Assembly (NCBI GenBank): GCA_900555335.1
Contig: USKU01000037.1
Coordinates: 1-11,296, forward strand
DNA from: an uncultured Atopobium sp.
GTDB lineage: Bacteria; Actinomycetota; Coriobacteriia; Coriobacteriales; Atopobiaceae
Direction of reading: 5' to 3'
DNA length: 11,296 nt
In this document: in pieces, positions 6,239-11,296 of the stretch
How the letters are laid out: every line of letters starts with the position of its first letter
Numbering within the stretch: the first letter of the stretch is position 1
The notes under the pieces: model-generated
Told to the model about the DNA's origin: nothing
Databases searched by the model: none
The model's input: only the letters and a program-made list of their open reading frames with translations
Translations under genes and position numbers: made by a program

Positions 6239-7168
6239 ATGTCTCAATCCCCTCTTGGACGCACGCTTATCATAGCTAATCCTGCTGCTCATAGCGGTAA
6301 AGGTGCTGCTGGTGCAGAATTTGCTCGCCACTTTTTAACCAGCTATTCTGCTGCAACCGACGGATACGAACTCAAGCTCACCACAGCTATGGGAGACGCT
6401 CGTGTCATGGCCGCAAAAGCTGCGGACTTTGACACGGTTGTCGCACTTGGCGGAGATGGCGTCATCCACGAGGTGGTCAACGGCCTCATGACCTTATCGC
6501 CAGAGGTTCGTCCAGCGCTTGGCATTATCCCTATGGGTTCGGGAAACGACTATGCACGCACTCTGGGTATGAAAATTAACGACCCCGAAGGCGCGTTTGC
6601 ACAGCTGGTTCGCGGCAAGGTTAAGCAGCTAGAGATTGGTCGCATCAACGACGTCTACTTCATGGAGACCATGTCATTTGGACTTGATGCTGCTATTGCA
6701 GCCGACACCACAAAGCGCCGCGCGAACAACTCCTCTACCGAGGGCGAGGCGCTCTTCTTAACCTCGGGCCTCAAGTTTATGGCTGCAGGCAGCAAGGGTT
6801 ACCCTTGCACCGTCTCGTTTGATGGCGAGAAGGACATTGATCTTCAAGCGCTTATCATGGCCTTCCAGATTGGCCCTACGTATGGCGGCGGCTTTAAGGT
6901 CTGTCCGCATGCGCAGCCTGACGATGGCCTTCTTACCGTCTGCTACAACACTAAAGTGCCCAATATCCCCCACTTGCTGGCCTTATTTGGTCTAGCAAAG
7001 GCTGGAAAGCACATTAACTCTCGCATTATAGTAGAGCGTCATCTCAAGAAAGCTGTTGTTACTTTCCACAAACCAGTTCCCGTCCAGGTAGACGGAGAAG
7101 AACTTCCTTTTGCAGAGCAATTTGTAGTTGAGGTCATCCCAGCTGCACTTTCCGTGATTGTTCCCTAG
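6239..7168 (+). CDS. Diacylglycerol-kinase-family lipid kinase (YegS/BmrU/DgkB-like)
   Basis: Soluble lipid kinase of the DAGK catalytic family, 309 residues, near the usual length of 290-330. Such enzymes phosphorylate diacylglycerol or related lipids at the membrane with ATP and recycle lipid from envelope polymer synthesis. Visible motifs are IIANPAAHSGKG (11-22), the nucleotide loop LGGDGVIHEVVNGL (70-83), PMGSGNDYAR (98-107), and the C-terminal lobe phrases PTYGGGFKVCP and PDDGLLTV. The GGDG motif is followed by Val where Thr is usual. The start ATG 6239 has only a weak Shine-Dalgarno (AGAAATGG). The gene is transcribed alone, divergent from the export permease, and ends before a hairpin terminator. 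The exact lipid substrate cannot be assigned. Confidence 0.92.
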   Translation: MSQSPLGRTLIIANPAAHSGKGAAGAEFARHFLTSYSAATDGYELKLTTAMGDARVMAAKAADFDTVVALGGDGVIHEVVNGLMTLSPEVRPALGIIPMGSGNDYARTLGMKINDPEGAFAQLVRGKVKQLEIGRINDVYFMETMSFGLDAAIAADTTKRRANNSSTEGEALFLTSGLKFMAAGSKGYPCTVSFDGEKDIDLQALIMAFQIGPTYGGGFKVCPHAQPDDGLLTVCYNTKVPNIPHLLALFGLAKAGKHINSRIIVERHLKKAVVTFHKPVPVQVDGEELPFAEQFVVEVIPAALSVIVP

Positions 7169-7175
7169 CTCACGG

Positions 7176-7203
7176 AGCGACTCCTGCGTCGTAGGTCGCT
7201 TTT
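7176..7203 (+). terminator. Terminator of the lipid kinase gene
   Basis: AGCGAC (7176-7181) pairs with GTCGCT (7195-7200), with one further wobble pair, followed by TTTT. It begins seven bases after the stop codon. Confidence 0.6.
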
Positions 7204-7242
7204 CGAAGCTCGAGCTTTGCTGATTAGCATTACGAAAAGATC

Positions 7243-7259
7243 GGTCTTCTCGCCAAAAG
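7243..7259. repeat. Copy A of intergenic motif TTCTCGCCAAAAG
   Basis: Seventeen bases matching copy B at 15 positions, including a 13-base exact run. Located between the terminators of the lipid kinase and ptsI. Confidence 0.5.
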
Positions 7260-7267
7260 GTTTAGCA

Positions 7268-7306
7268 TTAAAGAAACAGGGGCACCTGCCAGCGCAGATG
7301 CCCCTG
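7268..7306 (-). terminator. Terminator of ptsI
   Basis: CAGGGGCA (7277-7284) pairs with TGCCCCTG (7299-7306). An inner CTGC/GCAG helix brings the stem to about 12 pairs around one mismatch. On the minus strand the tail is TTTCTTTAA. It lies 38 bases after the ptsI stop and could also act weakly for the converging lipid kinase transcript. Confidence 0.75.
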
Positions 7307-7344
7307 AATTTGTATCGTGTAAGCTAAGACTTTACGACTAGAAC

Positions 7345-9048
7345 TTAGCGAGCTTCACGCTCAAGCAGAGCCTTAACCTCAGCTGCGGTATCAAGTTCCA
7401 TAACGCGAGCGGTAAGCTCATCTGCCTCAGCTTTTGTCCAAGCAGCAATAGTCTTGCGGGTACGCAGGACAGATGGTGCAGAGACGGAGAACTCGTCCAG
7501 GCCAAAGGAAAGAAGGACTGGGATGAGCAGTGGATCTGCAGCTGCCTCGCCGCACATACCAACCATGATCTTCTCCTTGTTGCCCTCGCCGATGAGGAAC
7601 TTGAGAGAACGGAGAACGGATGGCTGGTAGACCTCGTAGAGGTAGGCAACGCGATCATTGCCGCGGTCAGCGCACATGGTGTAACCGATGAGGTCGTTGG
7701 TACCAATGGAGAAGAAGTCGCACTCACGAGCCAGCTTATCTGCAATCAGAGATGCAGATGGGGTCTCAATCATGGTGCCGACCTCAATGTCCTTGTTGTA
7801 AGCTACGCCCTCAGCGTCAAGCTCACGCTTGCACTCCTCAACAAGAGCCTTTGCCTTGCGAACCTCGTCAACAGCGGTAACAAGAGGAAGCATAATCTTG
7901 ATGTCGCCAAATGCGGATGCGCGGAGAAGAGCGCGGAGCTGAACCTTGTACTGTTCAGCATTGTTGAGGCAGTAACGGATAGCGCGGAAGCCCATGAATG
8001 GGTTCTCCTCAGCCTTCATGTTGAGGTAAGGAATCTCCTTATCGCCACCAACATCAAGAGTGCGGATGATGACAGGCTTATCCTTCATGCGCAGAGCAAC
8101 CTTCTGGTAAGCAGCAAACTGCTCTTCCTCGCTTGGAAGCTCCTTTGCGTCCATAAACAGGAACTCGGAGCGGAACAGACCAATACCCTCAGCGTCAGCG
8201 TCAACTGCGCCGTTAGCGTCATCTGGGTTGCCGATATTAGCAACAAGCAGAACCTTGATGCCGTCAGCAGTTACGGTCTCCTTGCCGCGATAAGCCTCAA
8301 GAGCAGCCTTCTCTGCAGCATAAGCCTCAGCCTGAGCCTTGTACTCAGCAAGCTCAGCCTCAGAAGGATTAACTGCAACCTTACCGTTGGTGCCGTCGAC
8401 AACAATAGCGTTGCCAGTTGCAACTTCAGAAGTGATGTTAGGAACAGAAAGAACTGCAGGAATCTCAAGAGCACGAGCAATGATTGCGGAGTGAGAAGTA
8501 CGACCACCAGTCTCGGTAACAATACCTGCAACGTGGTCCTTATCGATGTCTGCGGTCATAGAAGGAGTCAGCTCATGGCAGACAATGACGGAGTTCTCTG
8601 GAAGTGTGGAGAGGTCAACAACCTCTTTACCAAGAAGGTCAGCGAGAAGACCGGTCTTTACGTCAGCAACGTCTGCAGCGCGCTCACGGAAGAGCTCATC
8701 CTCCATGCCCAGGAACATGTTGTAGTACATGTCGTATGCGTCACTTACAGCCTGCTCAACGCAGGTGCCACCGTCAATTGCGCTGTTAACAGCCTCTTTG
8801 ATGCCCTCATCCTCTGCAAACTCAATGTGAGCACCCATAATTGCAGCAGCTTCCTCGCCCACCGTCTTGGTCATGCGCTCAATCTGCGCATTTGTCTGTG
8901 CGATAAACTTAGTTACAGCCTCTGCGTAACGAGCCTTCTCTGCAGCTGTGTCTTCAACAGTGTGTGGAGTAAAAGTAAGATCTGGATCTACAGCAACCTG
9001 AGCAGTACCGATGCCGATTCCGTTAGACGCATTGACTCCCTCAAACAT
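7345..9048 (-). CDS. ptsI: Phosphoenolpyruvate-protein phosphotransferase, PTS enzyme I
   Basis: Cytoplasmic first enzyme of the PTS: it takes phosphate from PEP onto a histidine and passes it to HPr. The 567 residues match the family length. In order there are the HPr-binding N-terminal domain (about 1-140), the phosphohistidine loop TGGRTSHSAIIARAL with active His186 (180-194), and the TIM-barrel PEP domain with GIGLFRSEFLFM (288-299), LDVGGDKEIPY (331-341), ENPFMGFRAIRY (348-359), FSIGTNDLIGYTM (446-458) and catalytic Cys499 in GMCGEAA. The frame is open to 9063, but ATG 9048 has AGGAG five bases upstream and gives the usual MFEGVNAS start, so I prefer it. It ends before a hairpin terminator. 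The upstream fruK unit has its own strong terminator, so ptsI should have its own promoter. HPr (ptsH) is not adjacent. Confidence 0.97.
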   Translation of the reverse strand: MFEGVNASNGIGIGTAQVAVDPDLTFTPHTVEDTAAEKARYAEAVTKFIAQTNAQIERMTKTVGEEAAAIMGAHIEFAEDEGIKEAVNSAIDGGTCVEQAVSDAYDMYYNMFLGMEDELFRERAADVADVKTGLLADLLGKEVVDLSTLPENSVIVCHELTPSMTADIDKDHVAGIVTETGGRTSHSAIIARALEIPAVLSVPNITSEVATGNAIVVDGTNGKVAVNPSEAELAEYKAQAEAYAAEKAALEAYRGKETVTADGIKVLLVANIGNPDDANGAVDADAEGIGLFRSEFLFMDAKELPSEEEQFAAYQKVALRMKDKPVIIRTLDVGGDKEIPYLNMKAEENPFMGFRAIRYCLNNAEQYKVQLRALLRASAFGDIKIMLPLVTAVDEVRKAKALVEECKRELDAEGVAYNKDIEVGTMIETPSASLIADKLARECDFFSIGTNDLIGYTMCADRGNDRVAYLYEVYQPSVLRSLKFLIGEGNKEKIMVGMCGEAAADPLLIPVLLSFGLDEFSVSAPSVLRTRKTIAAWTKAEADELTARVMELDTAAEVKALLEREAR

Positions 9049-9053
9049 ACTTG

Positions 9054-9058
9054 CTCCT
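9054..9058 (-). promoter_or_regulatory. Ribosome binding site fixing the ptsI start
   Basis: AGGAG five bases before ATG 9048, which favours it over the in-frame ATG 9063. Confidence 0.75.
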
Positions 9059-9066
9059 ATCATTGT

Positions 9067-9167
9067 CCGCTTAGCGGGGCGTATAGTTCTGCATGACTGC
9101 CCAAAAGGACAACAGTCGCAGAGTCAAACCTATCTTTGTACAGAGTAACATTTTTTTGACCTGTTAC
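9067..9167 (-). other. Leader/promoter region of ptsI with three inverted repeats
   Basis: The stretch between ptsI and the fruK terminator has no gene. It holds three symmetric elements: CCGCT-T-AGCGG (9067-9077) just upstream of the Shine-Dalgarno; GACTG...CAGTC (9095-9117) with an inner CC/GG pairing; and GTAACA...TGTTAC (9145-9150 and 9162-9167). The last could be a regulator site and the first two could be leader RNA hairpins. I could not place a convincing -10/-35 pair. Confidence 0.35.
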
Positions 9168-9193
9168 GTTGTGAGTATCGTTAAATAAATTTC

Positions 9194-9236
9194 AATAAAA
9201 AACACTTGGCAAGAGAATCTTTCTTGCCAAGTGTTT
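9194..9236 (-). terminator. Strong intrinsic terminator of fruK
   Basis: AACACTTGGCAAGA (9201-9214) pairs perfectly with TCTTGCCAAGTGTT (9222-9235), plus one further A-T pair, around a 7-base loop. On the minus strand it is followed by a T-run (TTTTTTATT). It lies about 100 bases after the fruK stop, so fruK has a long 3' untranslated region, and it separates fruK from ptsI. Confidence 0.88.
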
Positions 9237-9296
9237 GTACGTTCACAATAGTAAAAGCGTTCAGTATTTCTTGCGCGACAAAAGTGCACTATCTGA

Positions 9297-9313
9297 GGGT
9301 TTCTCGCCAAAAG
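9297..9313. repeat. Copy B of intergenic motif GGGTTTCTCGCCAAAAG
   Basis: Located in the fruK 3' untranslated region. A looser relative, TTTCTTGCGCGACAAAAG, lies just left at 9267-9284, separated by TGCACTATCTGAG. Confidence 0.5.
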
Positions 9314-9337
9314 AACTACGTGTTCTAGCTGCGATTA

Positions 9338-10351
9338 CTACTCAGAATCTGCAAGCCAAGAAGACTTACCCTCGCGGCTCTCCTCTTTCTGGCGAGCAAG
9401 CTGAATCTCTTCTGCGATAGAAGCAGGCATTTCTCGGCCCATCTTCTTGTAGAGAGCAGTGACAACACGATCGATGGTTGCGCGCTTTGCGATTCCTCGG
9501 CTTGCTGCAGTTGCCGTACCGCAAGCAGAAGCGTAGATAAGCGCAGTGTCGTAATCGTAGCCAGCGGTGGTCTTTGCCAAAAAGCCTGCAACCATGGAGT
9601 CACCAGCGCCAGTTGCGTTAACAAGGCGAATCTTTGCAGTTGGGACAATGTGCTCAGTACCGTACTCGTCCAGGAGTAGCGAACCTGCACCGCCGCAAGA
9701 AACGATAACGTTGCGAGCGCCGCCGTCCTGGAGCTTCTTTGCAAATGGAATGCACTCTTCTGGAGTCTCTGGGCTTGCACCAAAGATACGGCCGACCTCG
9801 TGGTTGTTAGGCTTGATCAGGAATGGTTGAGCCTTAATAGCCTCCATAAGCAGCTGACCAGGAGCGTCAACAACAAACTGAATACCGCGACCAGCAAGCT
9901 GAGCCATAAGGCGAGTGTAAATATCCTCTGGAAGCGAGCTTGGAATAGAACCGGTAAGAACCAGGGTGTCACCTGCGCCAACAACATCCATGCGCTCCAG
10001 CAGCTCATCAACCTTTTTCTCCGGAATGCGTGGACCATTGCCGTTGACCATAGTCATAACAATGCCGTTAAGCTTGACATTAATGCGGGTAAAGCCTGAA
10101 TCCAGCTTGACGAAGTTACTTGGAATACCCTGACGCTGAAGATCACTCAGCAGGTATTCACCAGTAAAGCCACCAACAATGCCCATGGCAACGGTGACCT
10201 TATCAAGCTCATTGAGAAGCGTGGAGACGTTAATACCATTACCACCGCAGTGCAACTCTTCTGACGAGGAGCGGTTGGTAAAGCCCATGTCCAATGTGTT
10301 TGGATGCATGACATAGTCAAGCGCGGGATTAAGCGTCATTGTGTAAATCAC
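9338..10351 (-). CDS. fruK: 1-phosphofructokinase (PfkB/ribokinase family)
   Basis: Sugar kinase expected to convert fructose 1-phosphate and ATP to fructose 1,6-bisphosphate in the cytoplasm, downstream of a fructose PTS. The start MIYTMTLNPALDYVM is the classic FruK/LacC N-terminus. Other motifs are CGGNGINVS (35-43), TRINVKL (88-94), TGSIPSSLP (133-141), KPNNHE (180-185) and the anion hole NATGAGDSMVAGF (245-257) with catalytic Asp251. GTG 10351 is the start, with GGAGG seven bases upstream. At 337 residues it is about 25 longer than typical FruK, owing to a charged C-terminal tail after residue 310. The usual GGKGIN reads GGNGIN. Tagatose-6-phosphate kinase (LacC) is the main alternative, but linkage to ptsI favours FruK. 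The gene is a separate unit between the tRNA terminator and its own terminator. Confidence 0.88.
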   Translation of the reverse strand: MIYTMTLNPALDYVMHPNTLDMGFTNRSSSEELHCGGNGINVSTLLNELDKVTVAMGIVGGFTGEYLLSDLQRQGIPSNFVKLDSGFTRINVKLNGIVMTMVNGNGPRIPEKKVDELLERMDVVGAGDTLVLTGSIPSSLPEDIYTRLMAQLAGRGIQFVVDAPGQLLMEAIKAQPFLIKPNNHEVGRIFGASPETPEECIPFAKKLQDGGARNVIVSCGGAGSLLLDEYGTEHIVPTAKIRLVNATGAGDSMVAGFLAKTTAGYDYDTALIYASACGTATAASRGIAKRATIDRVVTALYKKMGREMPASIAEEIQLARQKEESREGKSSWLADSE

Positions 10352-10390
10352 GGCGAGTCCTCCGAACTACAATAAAATCATGGAGACTTC

Positions 10391-10419
10391 AGTATGACGC
10401 AATCCCTCGCAACAAACAA
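10391..10419 (-). promoter_or_regulatory. Candidate promoter of fruK
   Basis: On the minus strand TTGTTT (10414-10419), 17-base spacer, CATACT (10391-10396), giving a leader of about 35 bases before GTG 10351. Each box matches consensus only partly, but position, between the tRNA terminator and fruK, is right. Confidence 0.38.
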
Positions 10420-10438
10420 TTAGAAAGTAGCGACTTAC

Positions 10439-10470
10439 AAAAAATAAAACCCCGACGCATGCCGGGGTTT
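10439..10470 (-). terminator. Strong terminator of the tRNA-His/tRNA-Lys transcript
   Basis: AAACCCCG (10447-10454) pairs with CGGGGTTT (10463-10470) around an 8-base loop. On the minus strand it is followed by TATTTTTTG. It starts 11 bases after the tRNA-Lys CCA end. Confidence 0.88.
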
Positions 10471-10480
10471 GAAATTCAAA

Positions 10481-10556
10481 TGGTGGATCGTCAGGGGTTC
10501 GAACCCTGGACCTTGGGATTAAGAGTCCCCTGCTCTACCAGCTGAGCTAACGATCC
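10481..10556 (-). tRNA. tRNA-Lys (anticodon CTT)
   Basis: A full cloverleaf can be drawn on the minus strand. The acceptor stem GGATCGT pairs with ACGATCC, discriminator A is followed by encoded CCA. The D arm is GCTC...GAGC, the anticodon loop CTCTTAA gives CTT, and the T arm is CAGGG-TTCGAAC-CCTG. The outermost anticodon-stem pair (27-43) is G opposite A, a mismatch. It lies 15 bases after tRNA-His and is followed by a strong terminator. Confidence 0.96.
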
Positions 10557-10571
10557 AATTAACGTTTCGAA

Positions 10572-10648
10572 TGGGGTGGGAAAAGGGGCTCGAACCCTCG
10601 ACCTACGGAGCCACAGTCCGTCGCTCTGCCAACTGAGCTACTCCCACC
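10572..10648 (-). tRNA. tRNA-His (anticodon GTG)
   Basis: Cloverleaf on the minus strand with acceptor stem GTGGGAG against TTCCCAC (last pair G-U), and anticodon loop CTGTGGC giving GTG. The T loop is TTCGAGC and CCA is encoded. The extra 5' G (G-1), paired with C73, is encoded as expected for tRNA-His; the coordinates include it. First gene of a two-tRNA transcript. Confidence 0.96.
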
Positions 10649-10679
10649 ATTTGGCCACCTCATGAAACGCAGCTAAATC

Positions 10680-10707
10680 ATTATTACAGAATCAGAAAAA
10701 GATGCAA
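10680..10707 (-). promoter_or_regulatory. Promoter of the tRNA-His/tRNA-Lys transcript
   Basis: On the minus strand TTGCAT (10702-10707), 16-base spacer, AATAAT (10680-10685) preceded by TGT, which resembles an extended -10. The start would be near 10672, about 24 bases before tRNA-His. Confidence 0.6.
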
Positions 10708-10767
10708 GCGAGAAACGCAGTTTTTTCAAACTCTTTTTTGATTTTCTTAGAAATCTGCCGGTGCAAC

Positions 10768-10782
10768 GGGTTTCTCACCAAA
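10768..10782. repeat. Copy C of intergenic motif GGGTTTCTCACCAAA
   Basis: Matches copy B at 14 of 15 positions. It lies directly beyond the aminotransferase terminator hairpin, upstream of the tRNA promoter. The eight bases TGCACTAT that accompany copy B recur at 10824-10831. Confidence 0.45.
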
Positions 10783-10813
10783 CAAAATGCGGAGAAGAAC
10801 GAGCTTCTCCGCA
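10779..10813 (-). terminator. Terminator of the aminotransferase gene
   Basis: TGCGGAGAAG (10788-10797) pairs perfectly with CTTCTCCGCA (10804-10813) around six bases. On the minus strand the tail is TTTTGTTTGG. It lies 98 bases after the stop; two weaker hairpins (10862-10881 and 10885-10906) lie between. No gene is seen in 10649-10910. Confidence 0.75.
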
Positions 10814-10910
10814 GGTGATTTCATGCACTATACGAGCAGGTATATGGTGGTATGGCAGTGGTGCGGTGTCAAGAAACCGCAATCAGTCCGCTTAAAGCCG
10901 CAGACTGTGT

Positions 10911-11296
10911 CTAGAAACCGTGAGCCGTAAGTGCTGCATCCAGACGATTCAACGCTTCCTCAATCTCGACGCGAGGGGCTGCCAAATTCCAACGCTTGAA
11001 ACCCTGGGCAGCCTCGCCAAAGAAGACTCCGTCGGTGAAGAAAATCTGAGCCTCAAACTGCAACAGGTGGTCAAGCTCTTCTGGAGCAAGGCCAAGGTCT
11101 CTGAAATCAAGCCACTGAAGGTAGGTTCCCGTGATTGGTGCGAGTTTCACGCGAGGATGTTTGGTGGCGAAGAAGTCCAGGACCAACTTCTGGTTATCGT
11201 CAACAGCCCTGATGCATGCATCCAGCCATGCCCCACCCTTGCTATAAGCCAGCTCACAGGCCTTGAAGCTGATTGGATTGCATGAGGTGGTCTCTC
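10911..11296 (-). CDS. MalY/PatB-type PLP aminotransferase (C-S lyase), C-terminal part only
   Basis: C-terminal 127 residues of a fold-type I PLP enzyme; the gene starts beyond the right edge. The family includes cystathionine beta-lyase PatB and MalY. Visible signatures are NPISFKACELAYSKGGAWLD at the left of the fragment, then TGTYLQWLDFRDLGL, FFTDGVFFGEAAQGFKRWNLAAPR and a final helix EEALNRLDAAL. The RWNLAAPR segment carries the arginine expected to hold the substrate carboxylate. The catalytic lysine is outside the window. No start can be chosen. The stop TAG at 10911 is followed by about 97 bases of 3' region and a terminator hairpin. In E. coli MalY also dampens the maltose regulator; nothing here shows such a role. 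Confidence 0.88.
   Translation of the reverse strand, partial: ETTSCNPISFKACELAYSKGGAWLDACIRAVDDNQKLVLDFFATKHPRVKLAPITGTYLQWLDFRDLGLAPEELDHLLQFEAQIFFTDGVFFGEAAQGFKRWNLAAPRVEIEEALNRLDAALTAHGF

Noticed and set aside
8271..8531. Leucine/arginine-rich minus-strand frame inside ptsI
   Set aside because: Low-complexity composition from out-of-frame reading of ptsI; no start signal.
8491..9096. 201-codon plus-strand frame opposite ptsI
   Set aside because: Length comes from biased codon use in ptsI on the other strand; no ribosome site and no recognisable domain.
10706..10783. Inverted GCGAGAAAC / GTTTCTCAC pair flanking 60 bases, considered as ends of a small mobile element
   Set aside because: No target duplication, short imperfect arms, and the interval contains part of a tRNA promoter region; better explained by the dispersed motif noted above.
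10862..10906. Two small hairpins after the aminotransferase stop, considered as a small RNA
   Set aside because: Stems are only 6-7 pairs, no separate promoter is seen, and they lie within the 3' untranslated region before a proper terminator.
10920..11285. 121-codon plus-strand frame opposite the aminotransferase
   Set aside because: The minus strand shows unmistakable MalY/PatB motifs over the whole stretch.

Overview
The window carries ordinary bacterial chromosome content. It suggests a Gram-positive, sugar-fermenting bacterium of moderate GC, and I would guess a Coriobacteriia relative of Atopobium, Lancefieldella or Olsenella. That guess is inference from the look of the proteins: a twin-arginine-like lipoprotein signal, tRNAs with encoded CCA, and PTS enzymes beside ABC sugar uptake. 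Nothing in the sequence proves the taxon.

Layout. Positions 1-4159 hold a minus-strand operon for a CUT1-type sugar ABC importer, in transcription order lipoprotein binding protein, permease 1, permease 2, ATPase (the ATPase runs off the left edge). A HutC/TreR-like GntR regulator (4454-5173, +) is divergent from it. The shared intergenic region contains a 24-bp perfect palindrome beside an extended -10 promoter of the ABC operon, which is a likely operator. Next comes a lone ABC-2 polysaccharide-type export permease (5181-6065, -) without a neighbouring ATPase. It is divergent from a diacylglycerol-kinase-family lipid kinase (6239-7168, +). PTS enzyme I (ptsI, 7345-9048, -), a 1-phosphofructokinase (fruK, 9338-10351, -), tRNA-Lys(CTT), tRNA-His(GTG) and the 3' end of a MalY/PatB-type aminotransferase (10911-11296, -) follow. 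Terminator hairpins separate these right-hand units.

How they work together. The theme is carbohydrate uptake. The ABC importer would bring in a sugar or short oligosaccharide whose identity is not visible here, and the GntR protein would gate its expression by binding an effector, probably a sugar or sugar phosphate. PtsI supplies phosphate from PEP to HPr and all PTS permeases. FruK converts fructose 1-phosphate from a fructose PTS into fructose 1,6-bisphosphate. Neither HPr nor a fructose permease is in the window. The lipid kinase and export permease are envelope genes.

Most interesting points: the operator/promoter arrangement at 4288-4316 and a second GTTTAAAC at the export-permease promoter; a 34-bp perfect palindrome between the binding-protein and permease genes; a short intergenic motif (GGGTTTCTCGCCAAAAG-like) found in three places around ptsI, fruK and the aminotransferase; the orphan export permease; and an insertion of about 25 residues in the sugar ATPase. 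I saw no CRISPR array, insertion sequence, phage, toxin-antitoxin or defence locus, and I cannot claim an undescribed system.
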